Shown here: positions 24,486 through 34,109 of the stretch, in pieces
Layout: every line of letters begins with the position of its first letter
How positions within the stretch are numbered: the stretch's first letter is position 1
Source: Aquimarina sp. TRL1
Lineage (GTDB): Bacteria > Bacteroidota > Bacteroidia > Flavobacteriales > Flavobacteriaceae
DNA length: 64,000 nucleotides
Reading direction: 5' to 3'
NCBI RefSeq assembly: GCF_013365535.1
Contig: NZ_CP053590.1
Location: 1,416,501-1,480,500 of the forward strand
Made by a program: the position numbers and the translations under genes
Notes under the pieces: model-generated
What the model was told of the DNA's origin: nothing
Databases searched by the model: none
The model's input: only the letters and a program-made list of their open reading frames with translations

Positions 24486-25001
24486 ATGAAAACGAAACTA
24501 CTAACGCTCGCCTCTATAGAAATACTACTATCTATTTTTGTTTCAGTAGTCATCATATTTATTTCCTTCAAAATTCTTCAAAAAGTTTTTTTAAAAAAAG
24601 TATCGTTAAGAGAAGATAATATTGCATTTTCTATTTTTACCGGAGGGATTATCCTGTCTATAGGGCTTATTTTAAGTGAAATCATCCCGTCTATCACTAA
24701 TATCATACGAATTTCATTATCCGGACAGGATCAAGTATCAATCACTGAAATTATAACCTATTCAGGAGTATACTTATTTATCGGTTTTGTCTTTGCTGTA
24801 CTGACAAACATTGCTGTTTTCTTTTTGTTTTCTGCACTGACAAAAGGGATTAATGAATTTAAGGATATTCAGCAAAACAACACCTCTACCGCACTGATTG
24901 TAACCGCTACGTTATTATCGATTACTATTATTGCCAAAAACAGTATCAGCTTACTTATCAGTGCACTAATCCCTTATCCGGAAACCACTAATTTTCTTTA
25001 A
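24486..25001 (+). CDS. DUF350-like inner-membrane protein
   Basis: A 171-residue protein with four membrane helices (about 13-33, 47-66, 92-117, 135-160). The pattern of an amphipathic start, a conserved DNIAFSIFTGG segment and a second hydrophobic pair is that of DUF350 proteins, whose function is not known. Third gene of the LuxE-like operon. A family assignment by eye only. Confidence 0.72.
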   Translation: MKTKLLTLASIEILLSIFVSVVIIFISFKILQKVFLKKVSLREDNIAFSIFTGGIILSIGLILSEIIPSITNIIRISLSGQDQVSITEIITYSGVYLFIGFVFAVLTNIAVFFLFSALTKGINEFKDIQQNNTSTALIVTATLLSITIIAKNSISLLISALIPYPETTNFL

Positions 25002-25088
25002 AGCACTTCTACTTATAATTCTGTAATTAAGATGTAAGGAATCTTTTTTATCTCCGACTTATTCTTTGCTTACGGAAAAGAATATGCT

Positions 25089-25541
25089 ATGAAAAAAAGG
25101 GTTCTTATAATTTGCTTGTTTGTCGTTACGTTTTTTTATGCGCAACAGGATTACAATACCAAAAATGGTCTTGTTGCTAATGGATATGATGTTACAGAAT
25201 ATTTCAACAATAAAGCAATTAAAGGGGACCCCAATTTTACTAGTTCCTATAACGGTGTAAGCTATCAGTTCATTACTGCCGCAAATAAAGAAAAATTTGA
25301 CAAAAATCCCATAAAGTATATTCCTCAATATGGCGGATATTGCGCATATGCGATTGGCATTAATGGCGAAAAGGTTTCCATAAACCCTAAAACATTTGAG
25401 ATACGGGATGGAAAATTGTATTTGTTTTACAATTCATGGGGTATTAACACCCTAAAAAAATGGAAACAGGAAGGTGCAGAAGACCTGCAAGAAAAAGCCG
25501 ATAAAAATTGGGCGAAATTGGGCAGCACCCTTAAACATTAG
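25089..25541 (+). CDS. Secreted YHS-domain protein
   Basis: A 150-residue protein with a signal peptide (1-17, ending FYAQQ) and a YHS-like domain: NGYDVTEYFNNKAIKGD (about 31-47), SYNGVSYQFITAANKEKFDKNP and YIPQYGGYCAYAIG. YHS domains are small Cys-containing folds seen in copper ATPases and metal-related proteins; the single conserved Cys in GGYCAYA is present. The periplasmic role is unknown. A separate terminator follows. Confidence 0.85.
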   Translation: MKKRVLIICLFVVTFFYAQQDYNTKNGLVANGYDVTEYFNNKAIKGDPNFTSSYNGVSYQFITAANKEKFDKNPIKYIPQYGGYCAYAIGINGEKVSINPKTFEIRDGKLYLFYNSWGINTLKKWKQEGAEDLQEKADKNWAKLGSTLKH

Positions 25542-25572
25542 AGAATTTTTTCAATAATTGATTGGTTGGTTG

Positions 25573-25617
25573 ACAAAGCCTGCTCTGGAAAATTCCGACA
25601 GGCTTTGTTCTTTTTTT
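25573..25617 (+). terminator. Rho-independent terminator after the YHS gene
   Basis: ACAAAGCCTG (25573-25582) pairs with CAGGCTTTGT (25599-25608); the downstream TCTTTTTTT completes a plus-strand terminator. It lies 7 bases from the convergent tyrS stop. Confidence 0.85.
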
Positions 25618-25623
25618 AATCTT

Positions 25624-26919
25624 TTATTTTACACGAATAACGAAGTAATTTTTCTTTCCTCGCTGCAACAATACAAACTGATCATTAATCAAATCTGTAG
25701 TAGCTATCATATATGAATCAGATACTTTTTCTTTATTGACAGATATTGAGTTTTCCTTTAAAGCTCTTCTTGCTTCTCCATTGGATTTAAGAAAACCGGT
25801 ATGCTGTGCTAATGCCCCAACAATATCTAATCCTTCAGTAATCAGATCTTTTGTTAATTCTGCCTGAGGTACTCCTTCAAACACATCTAAAAATGTAGCT
25901 TCGTCCAATCCTTTTAAATCTGCAGAAGTAGATTTACCAAACAGAATATTAGATGCTGCAATCGCATTATCCAGATCTTCCTTAGAGTGTACCATAACAG
26001 TAATTTCTTCTGCTAGTTTTTTCTGCAAGGCACGTTGATGTGGTGCTTCTTTATGTGCAGCAATCAATGCTTCTATTTCCTCTTTAGTTAAGAAAGTAAA
26101 GATTTTAATATATTTTTCAGCATCTTCATCACTGGTATTTAACCAATATTGATAAAACTTATATGGAGATGTTTTCGCAGCATCTAACCAGATATTACCT
26201 CCTTCAGTTTTTCCAAACTTAGTTCCGTCTGCTTTAGTTATTAATGGACAGGTCAATGCATAGCCTTTTCCTCCTCCAATTCTACGAATCAACTCTGTAC
26301 CTGTGGTAATATTCCCCCATTGGTCGCTACCTCCCATCTGAAGGGTACAATTATGCGTTCTGAACAAGTGTAAAAAATCATACCCCTGTACCAACTGGTA
26401 TGTAAACTCTGTAAAAGACATCCCTTCTGAAGATTCAGAAGACAACCTTTTCTTTACAGAATCTTTTGCCATCATATAATTAACCGTAATATGCTTTCCT
26501 ACATCTCTGATAAACTCCAGAAATGAAAACTCCTTCATCCAGTCATAGTTATTTACTAAAACCGCTGCATTAGCTGCGTCACTATCAAAATCCAGAAATC
26601 GCTCTAATTGAGATTTTATCGCCTCCTGATTATGTCTTAATGTTTTTTCATCTAGCAAATTACGCTCTGCTGATTTCCCCGAAGGATCTCCTATCATACC
26701 GGTAGCACCTCCTACTAACGCAAAAGGCTTATGTCCTGCTAATTGGAAATGACGTAATAACATCACTCCAACAAGATGACCAATATGCAAGGAATCTGCC
26801 GTAGGATCAATCCCCACATATGCTCCCCTCATTTCTTCTAACAGATGTTCTTCTGTATTTGGCATTACATCATGTAACATCCCTCGCCAAGTGATCTCTT
26901 CTATAAAGTTCTTAGTCAT
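25624..26919 (-). CDS. tyrS: Tyrosyl-tRNA synthetase
   Basis: A 431-residue class I synthetase that charges tRNA-Tyr. Seen are the HIGH-type motif [12 protein letters not shown] (about 42-53), the tyrosine-binding [20 protein letters not shown], the KMSKS-equivalent KFGKTEGG (about 231-238) and a C-terminal S4 domain. The -7 box TAtaTTTG lies 26 bases before the ATG. The length is normal for the TyrRS of this group. Confidence 0.97.
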   Translation of the reverse strand: MTKNFIEEITWRGMLHDVMPNTEEHLLEEMRGAYVGIDPTADSLHIGHLVGVMLLRHFQLAGHKPFALVGGATGMIGDPSGKSAERNLLDEKTLRHNQEAIKSQLERFLDFDSDAANAAVLVNNYDWMKEFSFLEFIRDVGKHITVNYMMAKDSVKKRLSSESSEGMSFTEFTYQLVQGYDFLHLFRTHNCTLQMGGSDQWGNITTGTELIRRIGGGKGYALTCPLITKADGTKFGKTEGGNIWLDAAKTSPYKFYQYWLNTSDEDAEKYIKIFTFLTKEEIEALIAAHKEAPHQRALQKKLAEEITVMVHSKEDLDNAIAASNILFGKSTSADLKGLDEATFLDVFEGVPQAELTKDLITEGLDIVGALAQHTGFLKSNGEARRALKENSISVNKEKVSDSYMIATTDLINDQFVLLQRGKKNYFVIRVK

Positions 26920-26944
26920 TTTCCTATGTTTCTATTATGACCTA

Positions 26945-26952
26945 CAAATATA
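26945..26952 (-). promoter_or_regulatory. -7 box of tyrS
   Basis: TAtaTTTG on the minus strand, a perfect match to the Bacteroidetes -7 consensus, 26 bases upstream of the start codon. I could not fix a -33 element. Confidence 0.55.
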
Positions 26953-27110
26953 AAAATATGAGATAATATTACACTATCGATACATGAAGAAATCCTATTG
27001 GGTATTGTATAAAAAAACACATTTCCACAGAAGAGGTTTATAGTAACTCTGCTCTTTTTAGACTCTCAGATTAACAAATAATTTATACTTTAGTCAGCAG
27101 AAATTATATC

Positions 27111-28142
27111 ATGATTTTAGTCACAGGAGCAACAGGGTTAGTCGGTAGTCATCTATTAGCAACACTGGTAAAAGAAGAACTGCCTATCAAGGCATTGTAT
27201 CGTACAGAAGCAAAAAAAGAGTATGTTCGGCATATTTTTAATTACCATCACCCACAAGAAGGAGACTCCTTATTCTCTGTTATTCAATGGATTCAATGTA
27301 CCCTAGAAGATGTTCCGGGACTCACGGATGCTTTTAACGACGTCACCCATGTTTATCATTGTGCTGCTCTTATTTCTTTTGACCCGGCAGATTACAAAGA
27401 ACTTCGAAAAACGAACATCGAAGGAACCGCCAATATTGTCAATATCTGTATACAGAAAAAAGTACAGAAACTATGTTATATAAGTTCGATCGCCACTCTA
27501 AACAAAGGAGCTGAAAACACAAATATCAATGAAAGCTCCGAATGGAACTCCGAAGAACCTCATTCGGTATATGCCATTACTAAATACGGAGCAGAAATGG
27601 AGGTCTGGAGAGGAAATAAGGAAGGACTAGACACGGTTATTGTCAATCCGGGAATAATCATCGGACCTGGTTTCTACGATAGTGGAAGCGGGCTACTTTT
27701 TTCTAAAATACACAGGGGGTTATCTTATCATACCCCGGGAATCACTGGATATGTCGCCGTATCAGATGTTGTAAAAATCACACACAGGTTAATGAAAGGG
27801 AATTATTCTGACGAACGGTATATTCTCGTTAGTGAGAACAATAGTTACAAAACCGTATTCACCCTTATTGCTCACGCCCTTCATAAAAAACCGCCCCATA
27901 AAAAAGCATCTGTCTTTCTGATGAAAACCGGATATTACTTGCAATTAATCGGATATCGTCTTTTCAGAACCAAACGATCTATATTCAGATCTTCTATCAA
28001 AAGTGCTTTTTCGGAAACATTTTATGAAAATGAAAAAATCAAAAAAGAGCTCACTTATTCGTTTGAAAAAATAGAAGCCTCCATTACAGAGGCTGCTAAT
28101 TTCTTCCTGAAAGAAAAAAATAAATCAAGGATACAGAAATAA
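27111..28142 (+). CDS. NAD-dependent epimerase/dehydratase (extended SDR)
   Basis: A 343-residue extended short-chain dehydrogenase. The Rossmann motif VTGATGLVGSHLL lies at residues 4-16, and the catalytic YAITK (Y-x3-K) near 157 with an upstream Ser in YISSIATL. C-terminal residues are basic and probably bind substrate. The dihydroflavonol-reductase-like pattern suggests reduction of a carbonyl or an epimerase step, but the substrate is unknown. It converges on the DUF4296 gene with only 5 bases between stops. Confidence 0.85.
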   Translation: MILVTGATGLVGSHLLATLVKEELPIKALYRTEAKKEYVRHIFNYHHPQEGDSLFSVIQWIQCTLEDVPGLTDAFNDVTHVYHCAALISFDPADYKELRKTNIEGTANIVNICIQKKVQKLCYISSIATLNKGAENTNINESSEWNSEEPHSVYAITKYGAEMEVWRGNKEGLDTVIVNPGIIIGPGFYDSGSGLLFSKIHRGLSYHTPGITGYVAVSDVVKITHRLMKGNYSDERYILVSENNSYKTVFTLIAHALHKKPPHKKASVFLMKTGYYLQLIGYRLFRTKRSIFRSSIKSAFSETFYENEKIKKELTYSFEKIEASITEAANFFLKEKNKSRIQK

Positions 28143-28147
28143 AATAA

Positions 28148-28603
28148 TCACTTCTTTTTACGCTCCTTTTTCAGTTGTTTAATCTCCCGTTTTTCTTTGT
28201 TTTTATTATGAATAAACATTCGAAGTGAATCTTCTTTCCTTTTTAATGAATCTTCTTTTTTTTCGAGTTCTTCATAGGCTACTTTTCTCTTCTCTAATTG
28301 CTTTTTAACACTATCAAAAACCTTTTTATAGCGGTCTAATTTTGTAATATACCAAGCCCTGTTTTTCTCAAAAACAAGACTGTCAATCCCATGTTTTTTT
28401 AGAATATAGGCTTCGGGATCAAAGTATTTTTCTTCCAATTTTTTTTTATAAGAAATCTTTGCCGCTTTTACATAAGCAATATCCGTCAGAATTTCTACCA
28501 TCCTCTCTTCTTGTATAAAAGGATCTGGTTTTTCTTTTTTGTCGATACTCTGACATGAAAAAACCACGATCGTCATTATTACCAAACAAAGCTTCTTATT
28601 CAT
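28148..28603 (-). CDS. DUF4296 lipoprotein
   Basis: A 151-residue lipoprotein: signal ending VVFSC (Cys 17), then the DUF4296 region PFIQEERMVEILTDIAYVKA and a long charged coiled coil of Lys, Glu and Arg to the C-terminus. DUF4296 proteins are widespread in Bacteroidetes with no known function. It lies downstream of pyrC, separated by 40 bases, on the same strand, and may belong to the polyprenol-mannose transferase-pyrC-DUF4296 transcription unit. Confidence 0.85.
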   Translation of the reverse strand: MNKKLCLVIMTIVVFSCQSIDKKEKPDPFIQEERMVEILTDIAYVKAAKISYKKKLEEKYFDPEAYILKKHGIDSLVFEKNRAWYITKLDRYKKVFDSVKKQLEKRKVAYEELEKKEDSLKRKEDSLRMFIHNKNKEKREIKQLKKERKKK

Positions 28604-28643
28604 TTTTTCTTAATTAAACGTATTTTATATATCCCTTAAAGGT

Positions 28644-29984
28644 TTATCGGTCAAAAGTCAAACGTTTTCCGTTTTTAATCCCTGATACCGTAAAGTTTTC
28701 ATACACTACACTTCCATTAACCAATGTATGAGTTATTCTGGACTTGAAAGTACTCCCCTCAAAAGGAGACCACCCACACTTGTATAGAATATTATCTTTA
28801 TTAACTGTCCATGGAGCATTTAGATCTACCAATACTGCATCGGCGAAATAACCTTCTTTGATATATCCTCTTTTTTCTACCTGAAATAAAATAGCTGGAT
28901 TGTGACACATCTTCTCTACTATTTTTTCCAATTTTATTTTCCCCTGATGATACAATTCTAACATAGCTGGTAGTGCATGCTGTACCAGAGGTCCCCCAGA
29001 AGGGGCTTTCGTATACACATTGTCTTTCTCCTCGGCAGTATGTGGTGCATGATCCGTAGCAATAACATCTAGTTTATCCATCAACAATCCTTCTAACAAC
29101 GCATCTCTATCCGCTGCTGTTTTTACAGCTGGATTCCATTTGATCAATGTCCCTTTTTCTTTATAATCTTCATCCGAAAACCATAAGTGATGAATACAAA
29201 CCTCTGCTGTAATTTTCTTTTCCTGCAAAGGAATTGTATGATCAAACAAAGCTAATTCCTTCGCTGTAGATAAATGAAACACATGTAATCTGGCACCTGT
29301 TTTTTTAGCTAATGCTACTGCTCTTGAAGACGATAAATAACAAGCCTCTTCACTTCTTATTACCGGATGCAATTCAATCGGAATATCATCTCCGTATTTT
29401 TCTTTATATACTTTGGTGTTTTCTCTAATAGTTTCTTCATCTTCGCAATGTACCGAAATTAACAAATCCGTAGATGCAAAGATCTTTTCCAAAACCTCTG
29501 GATTATCCACCAGCATATTTCCTGTAGAGGATCCTAAAAACAATTTTAGTCCGGCCACATTTTTGGAATCCACTTTCATAATTTCCTCCAGATTATCATT
29601 TGTCCCTCCAAACATAAAAGAATAGTTTGCATAGCTACTCTCTGCCGCTATCGAAAACTTAGCTTCTAATTTTTCTATTGTTGTGGTTTGAGGCACGGTA
29701 TTGGGCATCTCTATAAAAGACGTAATTCCTCCTGCGATTGCAGCTTTAGATTCTGTCTCAATAGTTGCCTTATGCGTTAATCCCGGCTCTCTAAAATGTA
29801 CCTGATCATCGATAACTCCCGGTAACAAGTACTTCCCTTCTGCATCAATAATTAACACATCAGGAGACTTGGCACTAATTTGCGATGCGATTTCTTTAAA
29901 AACACCATCTTCTATATAAACATCTCCATTAAAAATCGTTCCTTCATTAACGATATTAGCATTCTTAATTAGTACTTGTTGCAT
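28644..29984 (-). CDS. pyrC: Dihydroorotase
   Basis: A 446-residue amidohydrolase of de novo pyrimidine synthesis that closes carbamoyl-aspartate to dihydroorotate. Seen are GVIDDQVHFREPGLTHK (about 56-72), KLFLGSSTGNM (carboxylated-Lys region), SVHCEDE, LHVFHLST and TDHAPHT. The first metal-binding His of the usual DxHxH is Gln here (DDQVH), which I recall as typical of Bacteroidetes dihydroorotases. The neighbouring glycosyltransferase gene ends 2 bases before its ATG, so the two are co-transcribed. Cytosolic. Confidence 0.93.
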   Translation of the reverse strand: MQQVLIKNANIVNEGTIFNGDVYIEDGVFKEIASQISAKSPDVLIIDAEGKYLLPGVIDDQVHFREPGLTHKATIETESKAAIAGGITSFIEMPNTVPQTTTIEKLEAKFSIAAESSYANYSFMFGGTNDNLEEIMKVDSKNVAGLKLFLGSSTGNMLVDNPEVLEKIFASTDLLISVHCEDEETIRENTKVYKEKYGDDIPIELHPVIRSEEACYLSSSRAVALAKKTGARLHVFHLSTAKELALFDHTIPLQEKKITAEVCIHHLWFSDEDYKEKGTLIKWNPAVKTAADRDALLEGLLMDKLDVIATDHAPHTAEEKDNVYTKAPSGGPLVQHALPAMLELYHQGKIKLEKIVEKMCHNPAILFQVEKRGYIKEGYFADAVLVDLNAPWTVNKDNILYKCGWSPFEGSTFKSRITHTLVNGSVVYENFTVSGIKNGKRLTFDR

Positions 29985-29986
29985 GA

Positions 29987-30718
29987 TTATATTTCGTATA
30001 AATTAAATAAACTTTTTATCTTCATTTTTAGCACTCCAAAAACAGCTTCAGAAATAATTCCTTTACTCATCTTAGAGGTTCCTCTGGTTCTATCGGTAAA
30101 AATCACTGGAATTTCTTTTATTTTAAACTTCAGTAAATAGGCTTTGAATTTCATTTCTATCTGAAAAGCATACCCCATAAATTGAATTTTGTCCAGTCGT
30201 ATCTTTTCCAACACTTCTCTTTTATAACAGATAAATCCGGCAGTTGTGTCATGAATATCCATCCCTGTTATAAACCGGACATATTTAGAAGCCCCCCAGG
30301 ATAATAGCACTCTGGTCATTGGCCAATTTACTACATTGACTCCTGTCACATATCGAGACCCTATTGCTACATGTGATGTCCCCTTAGCACAAGCATTATA
30401 CAAGCGTATCAAATCATTAGGATTATGAGAGAAATCTGCATCCATTTCGAAAACAAACTCATAGGATCGCTCTAATGCCCACTTAAATCCAGTAATATAA
30501 GCAGTTCCCAATCCTAGCTTTCCTTTTCTTTCTTTCAAAAAAAGACGATCTGGAAACTCTTTTTGTAATTCTTTGACACAAACAGCCGTTCCATCAGGAG
30601 AATTATCATCAACAATAAGAATATCAAACCTACGCTGTAACGAAAACACATTTCTTATAATACGTTCTACATTTTCTATTTCATTATAGGTAGGAATAAT
30701 TACGATAGCATCTACCAT
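29987..30718 (-). CDS. Polyprenol monophosphomannose synthase (GT2)
   Basis: A 243-residue family 2 glycosyltransferase. VIIPTYNEIENV and ILIVDDNSPDGT (DxD-type nucleotide-sugar site) open the fold, FEMDADFSHNP holds the second DxD, and MGYAFQIEMKF follows. The protein resembles dolichol/polyprenol-phosphate mannose synthases that move mannose from GDP-mannose to the lipid carrier at the inner face of the membrane. No C-terminal membrane span is present. The product may feed protein O-mannosylation, which Bacteroidetes carry out. First gene of the pyrC operon. Confidence 0.9.
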   Translation of the reverse strand: MVDAIVIIPTYNEIENVERIIRNVFSLQRRFDILIVDDNSPDGTAVCVKELQKEFPDRLFLKERKGKLGLGTAYITGFKWALERSYEFVFEMDADFSHNPNDLIRLYNACAKGTSHVAIGSRYVTGVNVVNWPMTRVLLSWGASKYVRFITGMDIHDTTAGFICYKREVLEKIRLDKIQFMGYAFQIEMKFKAYLLKFKIKEIPVIFTDRTRGTSKMSKGIISEAVFGVLKMKIKSLFNLYEI

Positions 30719-30885
30719 TTAGGCTCTTTTCCGGCAAATATAATTAAATATTCACAAGGTTTTTTAGTCTGTTTCGCTCAACAATTATGATTTTTGAAGA
30801 TCGCTCCTGAAAGAAAGATCTCAAGGAAATGTGCTAACCGTATAAATTGTACGCTATAATATTTTACCATATAATATCTAAAGCG

Positions 30886-30893
30886 TAATTTTA
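30886..30893 (+). promoter_or_regulatory. -7 box of the DUF4271-hemD operon
   Basis: TAatTTTA, one base off the TAnnTTTG consensus, ends 10 bases before the ATG at 30904, so the leader would be very short. Confidence 0.4.
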
Positions 30894-30903
30894 TCGCTGA
30901 ATT

Positions 30904-31560
30904 ATGGATATGATTACCCGTCACATATCGGACACCAATTGGATCACTATTGCATTGCTTTTTTGCTTCGTTTTTTTAGCCATTGCAAAAACAATCGATG
31001 CTCCTCAGTTTAACGATTTTATCAGGCTGTTCAACACCAGTAAATATATTACATTGCATCAAAAACCTAAGCGTTTATCCTCTTCTTTTAATGCCATGCT
31101 TATATTGGCGCAAATCATTTCCATCTCCTTATTTGCTTTCATCTGTTTTAACACCTTGAAATGGAACTCTCATTCGCAGGATTTCATTTTTTTTATTAAA
31201 ATAATGACGATTTACGGATTATTTGTAATCGGAAAAATGCTAGTTGAAAAAATATTTGGAACTGTTTTTTCGATAGATGAGATCATTGAGGACTATATTT
31301 TTCAAAAAATATCCTACAGAAATTTCATAGGACTTATTTTATTACCAGTTGACATTATACTGACATACACAGTATCCCCTACACATTTACTGGTTTCTAT
31401 CATTCTTTTTTCGACCCTTCTTATCAACCTTATCATCCTTCTTATGATCTACAAAAAGAATGAAAACGTTATTTTAAACAACTTATTTTATTTTATTTTA
31501 TATCTTTGCGCCTTTGAAATTGCCCCGTATTTTATGCTGTTTAAGCTTATTGCCCGATAA
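30904..31560 (+). CDS. DUF4271 integral membrane protein
   Basis: A 218-residue inner-membrane protein with about five or six hydrophobic helices and the patterns NTSKYITLHQKPKRL and FEIAPYFMLFKL near the C-terminus, matching DUF4271. It is almost always upstream of hemD in flavobacteria, as here (34 bases apart), though no link to haem synthesis has been shown to my knowledge. Function unknown. Confidence 0.88.
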   Translation: MDMITRHISDTNWITIALLFCFVFLAIAKTIDAPQFNDFIRLFNTSKYITLHQKPKRLSSSFNAMLILAQIISISLFAFICFNTLKWNSHSQDFIFFIKIMTIYGLFVIGKMLVEKIFGTVFSIDEIIEDYIFQKISYRNFIGLILLPVDIILTYTVSPTHLLVSIILFSTLLINLIILLMIYKKNENVILNNLFYFILYLCAFEIAPYFMLFKLIAR

Positions 31561-31594
31561 ACCTTAAACTTAAAACTTATGAAAATTAAGTAAT

Positions 31595-32341
31595 ATGAAA
31601 GTGAAAACAATTTTGGTCTCGCAGCCAGAGCCTAAAGTAGAGAATTCACCTTACTTTGAGCTTGAAGAAAAAGAAAAGGTAAAAATTGATTTTATACCAT
31701 TCATTCATGTTGAGGGTGTTGACGCCAAAGAGGTACGACAACAAAAGGTAGATTTATCACAATACACTGCGATTATTCTTACAAGTCGCAATGCAGTAGA
31801 TCATTTTTTCAGAATTGCTGAAGAGATGCGCTATAAAGTACCGGATAGCCTTAAATATTTTTGTCAAAGTGAAGCTGTAGCTTACTACTTACAGAAATAT
31901 GTTGTCTACAGAAAACGAAAAATTTACGTAGGAAAAAGAACCTTTCAGGAATTATCTCCTATGATAAAGAAATACAAAAACGAAAAGTTTTTACTTCCTT
32001 CTTCTGACAAATTAAAGAAAGAAATTCCTGAAACCTTAGATGGATTAAAGGTCAACTGGAAACAAGCGGTTTTCTACAGAACTGTTGTTAGCGATCTATC
32101 AGATCTAAGAGATGTATTTTATGATATTCTGGTTTTCTTCAGCCCTTCTGGTATTCAGTCGCTTTTCGAGAATTTTCCAGATTTTCAGCAAAACAACACT
32201 AGAATTGCCGTGTTCGGAAACTCTACCATTAAAGCTGCAAAAGCCCACGGATTGGATGTAAACATACAAGCACCAACCCCTGAAACCCCATCAATGACGA
32301 TGGCGCTTCAGAAATACATTAAAGAAGTGAATAAAAAATAA
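31595..32341 (+). CDS. hemD: Uroporphyrinogen-III synthase
   Basis: A 248-residue HemD-type protein: two Rossmann-like halves, with LTSRNAVDHFF near residue 65, FCQSEAVAYYLQKY near 90, and the C-terminal FFSPSGIQSLFENF and AVFGNSTIKAA blocks. The enzyme inverts ring D and closes hydroxymethylbilane to uroporphyrinogen III in haem synthesis. The sequence is weakly conserved as usual for HemD, so the call leans on these blocks and on the DUF4271 neighbour. Cytosolic. Confidence 0.9.
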   Translation: MKVKTILVSQPEPKVENSPYFELEEKEKVKIDFIPFIHVEGVDAKEVRQQKVDLSQYTAIILTSRNAVDHFFRIAEEMRYKVPDSLKYFCQSEAVAYYLQKYVVYRKRKIYVGKRTFQELSPMIKKYKNEKFLLPSSDKLKKEIPETLDGLKVNWKQAVFYRTVVSDLSDLRDVFYDILVFFSPSGIQSLFENFPDFQQNNTRIAVFGNSTIKAAKAHGLDVNIQAPTPETPSMTMALQKYIKEVNKK

Positions 32342-32391
32342 ATGCTTTTTTTAATTAGTGACACTATCATTAATAAACAAATAAGAAACAT

Positions 32392-32431
32392 AAAAAGAAA
32401 GGGAGTGAAAAATTTCACTCCCTTTCTTTTT
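32392..32431. terminator. Bidirectional terminator between hemD and pckA
   Basis: A 19-bp perfect inverted repeat (32392-32410 and 32413-32431, core GAAAGGGAGTG) with A5 on one side and T5 on the other. It can end the convergent hemD (+) and pckA (-) transcripts. Confidence 0.88.
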
Positions 32432-32481
32432 ATCAAAAAATGTGTCGAAAGCTAACACGACACATTTTTCTCTACACTATG

Positions 32482-34038
32482 TTATTTAAATTGTTCAAAG
32501 TTTTTCTCAAAAGAAGCTAACAACTCTTCTGCCTTTGCATCATAAGCCTCCTTATCTTCCCATGTATTTCTAGGATTAAGAATCTCTGATGGCACTTCTG
32601 GACAAGTTTCCGGAACACTTAGACCAAAATGCTTATCCTCTATATAAGAAACATCTGTCAGCTCTCCATTCAAGGCTGCATTAATCATCGCTCTTGTATA
32701 CCTAAGCTTCATACGACTTCCCGTACCATAAGCTCCTCCTGTCCATCCAGTATTCACCAGCCAAACATTAGCTCCTGTTTTTTCAATTTTATCCATTAGC
32801 ATATCTCCATATTCTTTGGGATGTAATGGCATAAACGGAGCTCCGAAACAAGCTGAAAAACTTGGCTTTGGCTCATTGATTCCTGCTTCTGTCCCTGCTA
32901 CCTTAGCAGTATAACCACTAATGAAATGAAAAGAAGCCTGCTCTTTAGTCAATTTAGAAATCGGAGGCAATACCCCAAAAGCATCTGCAGTCAAAAAGAA
33001 AATATTCTCTACTGTTTTCCCTTTACTTGGGGTCTTAATATTTTCGATATGATGAATCGGATAACTCACTCTTGTATTCTGAGTAATTGTACTATTAGTA
33101 TAATCAACAACTCCTTCACTATCTATAATTACGTTTTCCAGCAACGCATCTTTCTTTATCGCTCCATAAATCTCAGGCTCTTTTTCCTGAGAAAGATCGA
33201 TCACCTTGGCATAACATCCTCCTTCAAAATTAAAAACTGTATTCTCTTCCGTCCAGGCATGCTCATCATCTCCAATCAGTTTTCTCTTAGGATCTGTAGA
33301 CAAGGTTGTTTTTCCTGTACCAGATAATCCAAAAAACAATGCTGTAGTACCATCTTTCCCTTCATTAGCAGAACAATGCATAGGAAGACAGTTTCTCTCT
33401 ACAGGAAGAATAAAGTTTAAAGCTGAAAAAATTCCTTTTTTAATTTCTCCGGTATACCCTGTCCCTCCTATTAAAGCTATCTTTTTTTCAAAGTTCAGGA
33501 TTGCAAAATTGTGCTGACGTGTTCCGTCTACAGAGGCATCCGCCATAAAACCGGGAGCATTAACAATCAACCAATCTGGAGCAAATCCTTCTAATTCCTC
33601 CTCGGTTGGTCTCAAAAACATGTTATAGGCAAACATATTAGACCATGGATACTCATTTACCACTCGGATATTTAACCTATACGCATCATCTGCACAGGCG
33701 TAACTATCTCTCACAAAAACTTCCTTGCCGGAAAGATAAGCTGTTACCTTAGCATATAGCGCATCAAATTTGTCTTTATCAAAAGGAATATTGATATCTC
33801 CCCACCAAACTTTATCAGCAGTAATATCATCTTTGACAATAAAACGATCCATAGGAGAACGACCTGTAAACTCCCCTGTATTTACAGCAAGAGCTCCTGA
33901 TTCTGTAATCCTTCCCTGTCCTTTTAATACCGTTTCTTCCTGAAGCTCATCTGTCGACAATTGATACCTCATTGTGGCATTCTCAATACCATAATTTTCT
34001 AACGAAAACCTTTTCGTAATTGGATCTCGTGATTCCAT
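32482..34038 (-). CDS. pckA: Phosphoenolpyruvate carboxykinase (ATP)
   Basis: From the ATG at 34036-34038 the enzyme has 518 residues. It converts oxaloacetate and ATP to PEP, the first step of gluconeogenesis. Visible are the kinase-1a P-loop FGLSGTGKTTLS, the preceding HCSANEGKDG, the kinase-2 KLIGDDEHAW, and RGYTAK-type FISGYTAKVAGTE. A longer reading from a TTG at 34074 is rejected because a perfect -7 box (TAatTTTG, 34072-34079) would overlap it. Cytosolic. Confidence 0.96.
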   Translation of the reverse strand: MESRDPITKRFSLENYGIENATMRYQLSTDELQEETVLKGQGRITESGALAVNTGEFTGRSPMDRFIVKDDITADKVWWGDINIPFDKDKFDALYAKVTAYLSGKEVFVRDSYACADDAYRLNIRVVNEYPWSNMFAYNMFLRPTEEELEGFAPDWLIVNAPGFMADASVDGTRQHNFAILNFEKKIALIGGTGYTGEIKKGIFSALNFILPVERNCLPMHCSANEGKDGTTALFFGLSGTGKTTLSTDPKRKLIGDDEHAWTEENTVFNFEGGCYAKVIDLSQEKEPEIYGAIKKDALLENVIIDSEGVVDYTNSTITQNTRVSYPIHHIENIKTPSKGKTVENIFFLTADAFGVLPPISKLTKEQASFHFISGYTAKVAGTEAGINEPKPSFSACFGAPFMPLHPKEYGDMLMDKIEKTGANVWLVNTGWTGGAYGTGSRMKLRYTRAMINAALNGELTDVSYIEDKHFGLSVPETCPEVPSEILNPRNTWEDKEAYDAKAEELLASFEKNFEQFK

Positions 34039-34071
34039 AAAAAAATATGTTGTGTTAGTTATATGTATCGA

Positions 34072-34079
34072 CAAAATTA
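34072..34079 (-). promoter_or_regulatory. -7 box of pckA
   Basis: TAatTTTG on the minus strand, perfect consensus, 33 bases before the ATG at 34038. It fixes the true start of pckA by excluding the upstream TTG. Confidence 0.6.
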
Positions 34080-34109
34080 GGAATAATTAATTCACTACCA
34101 CTAAAAAAA

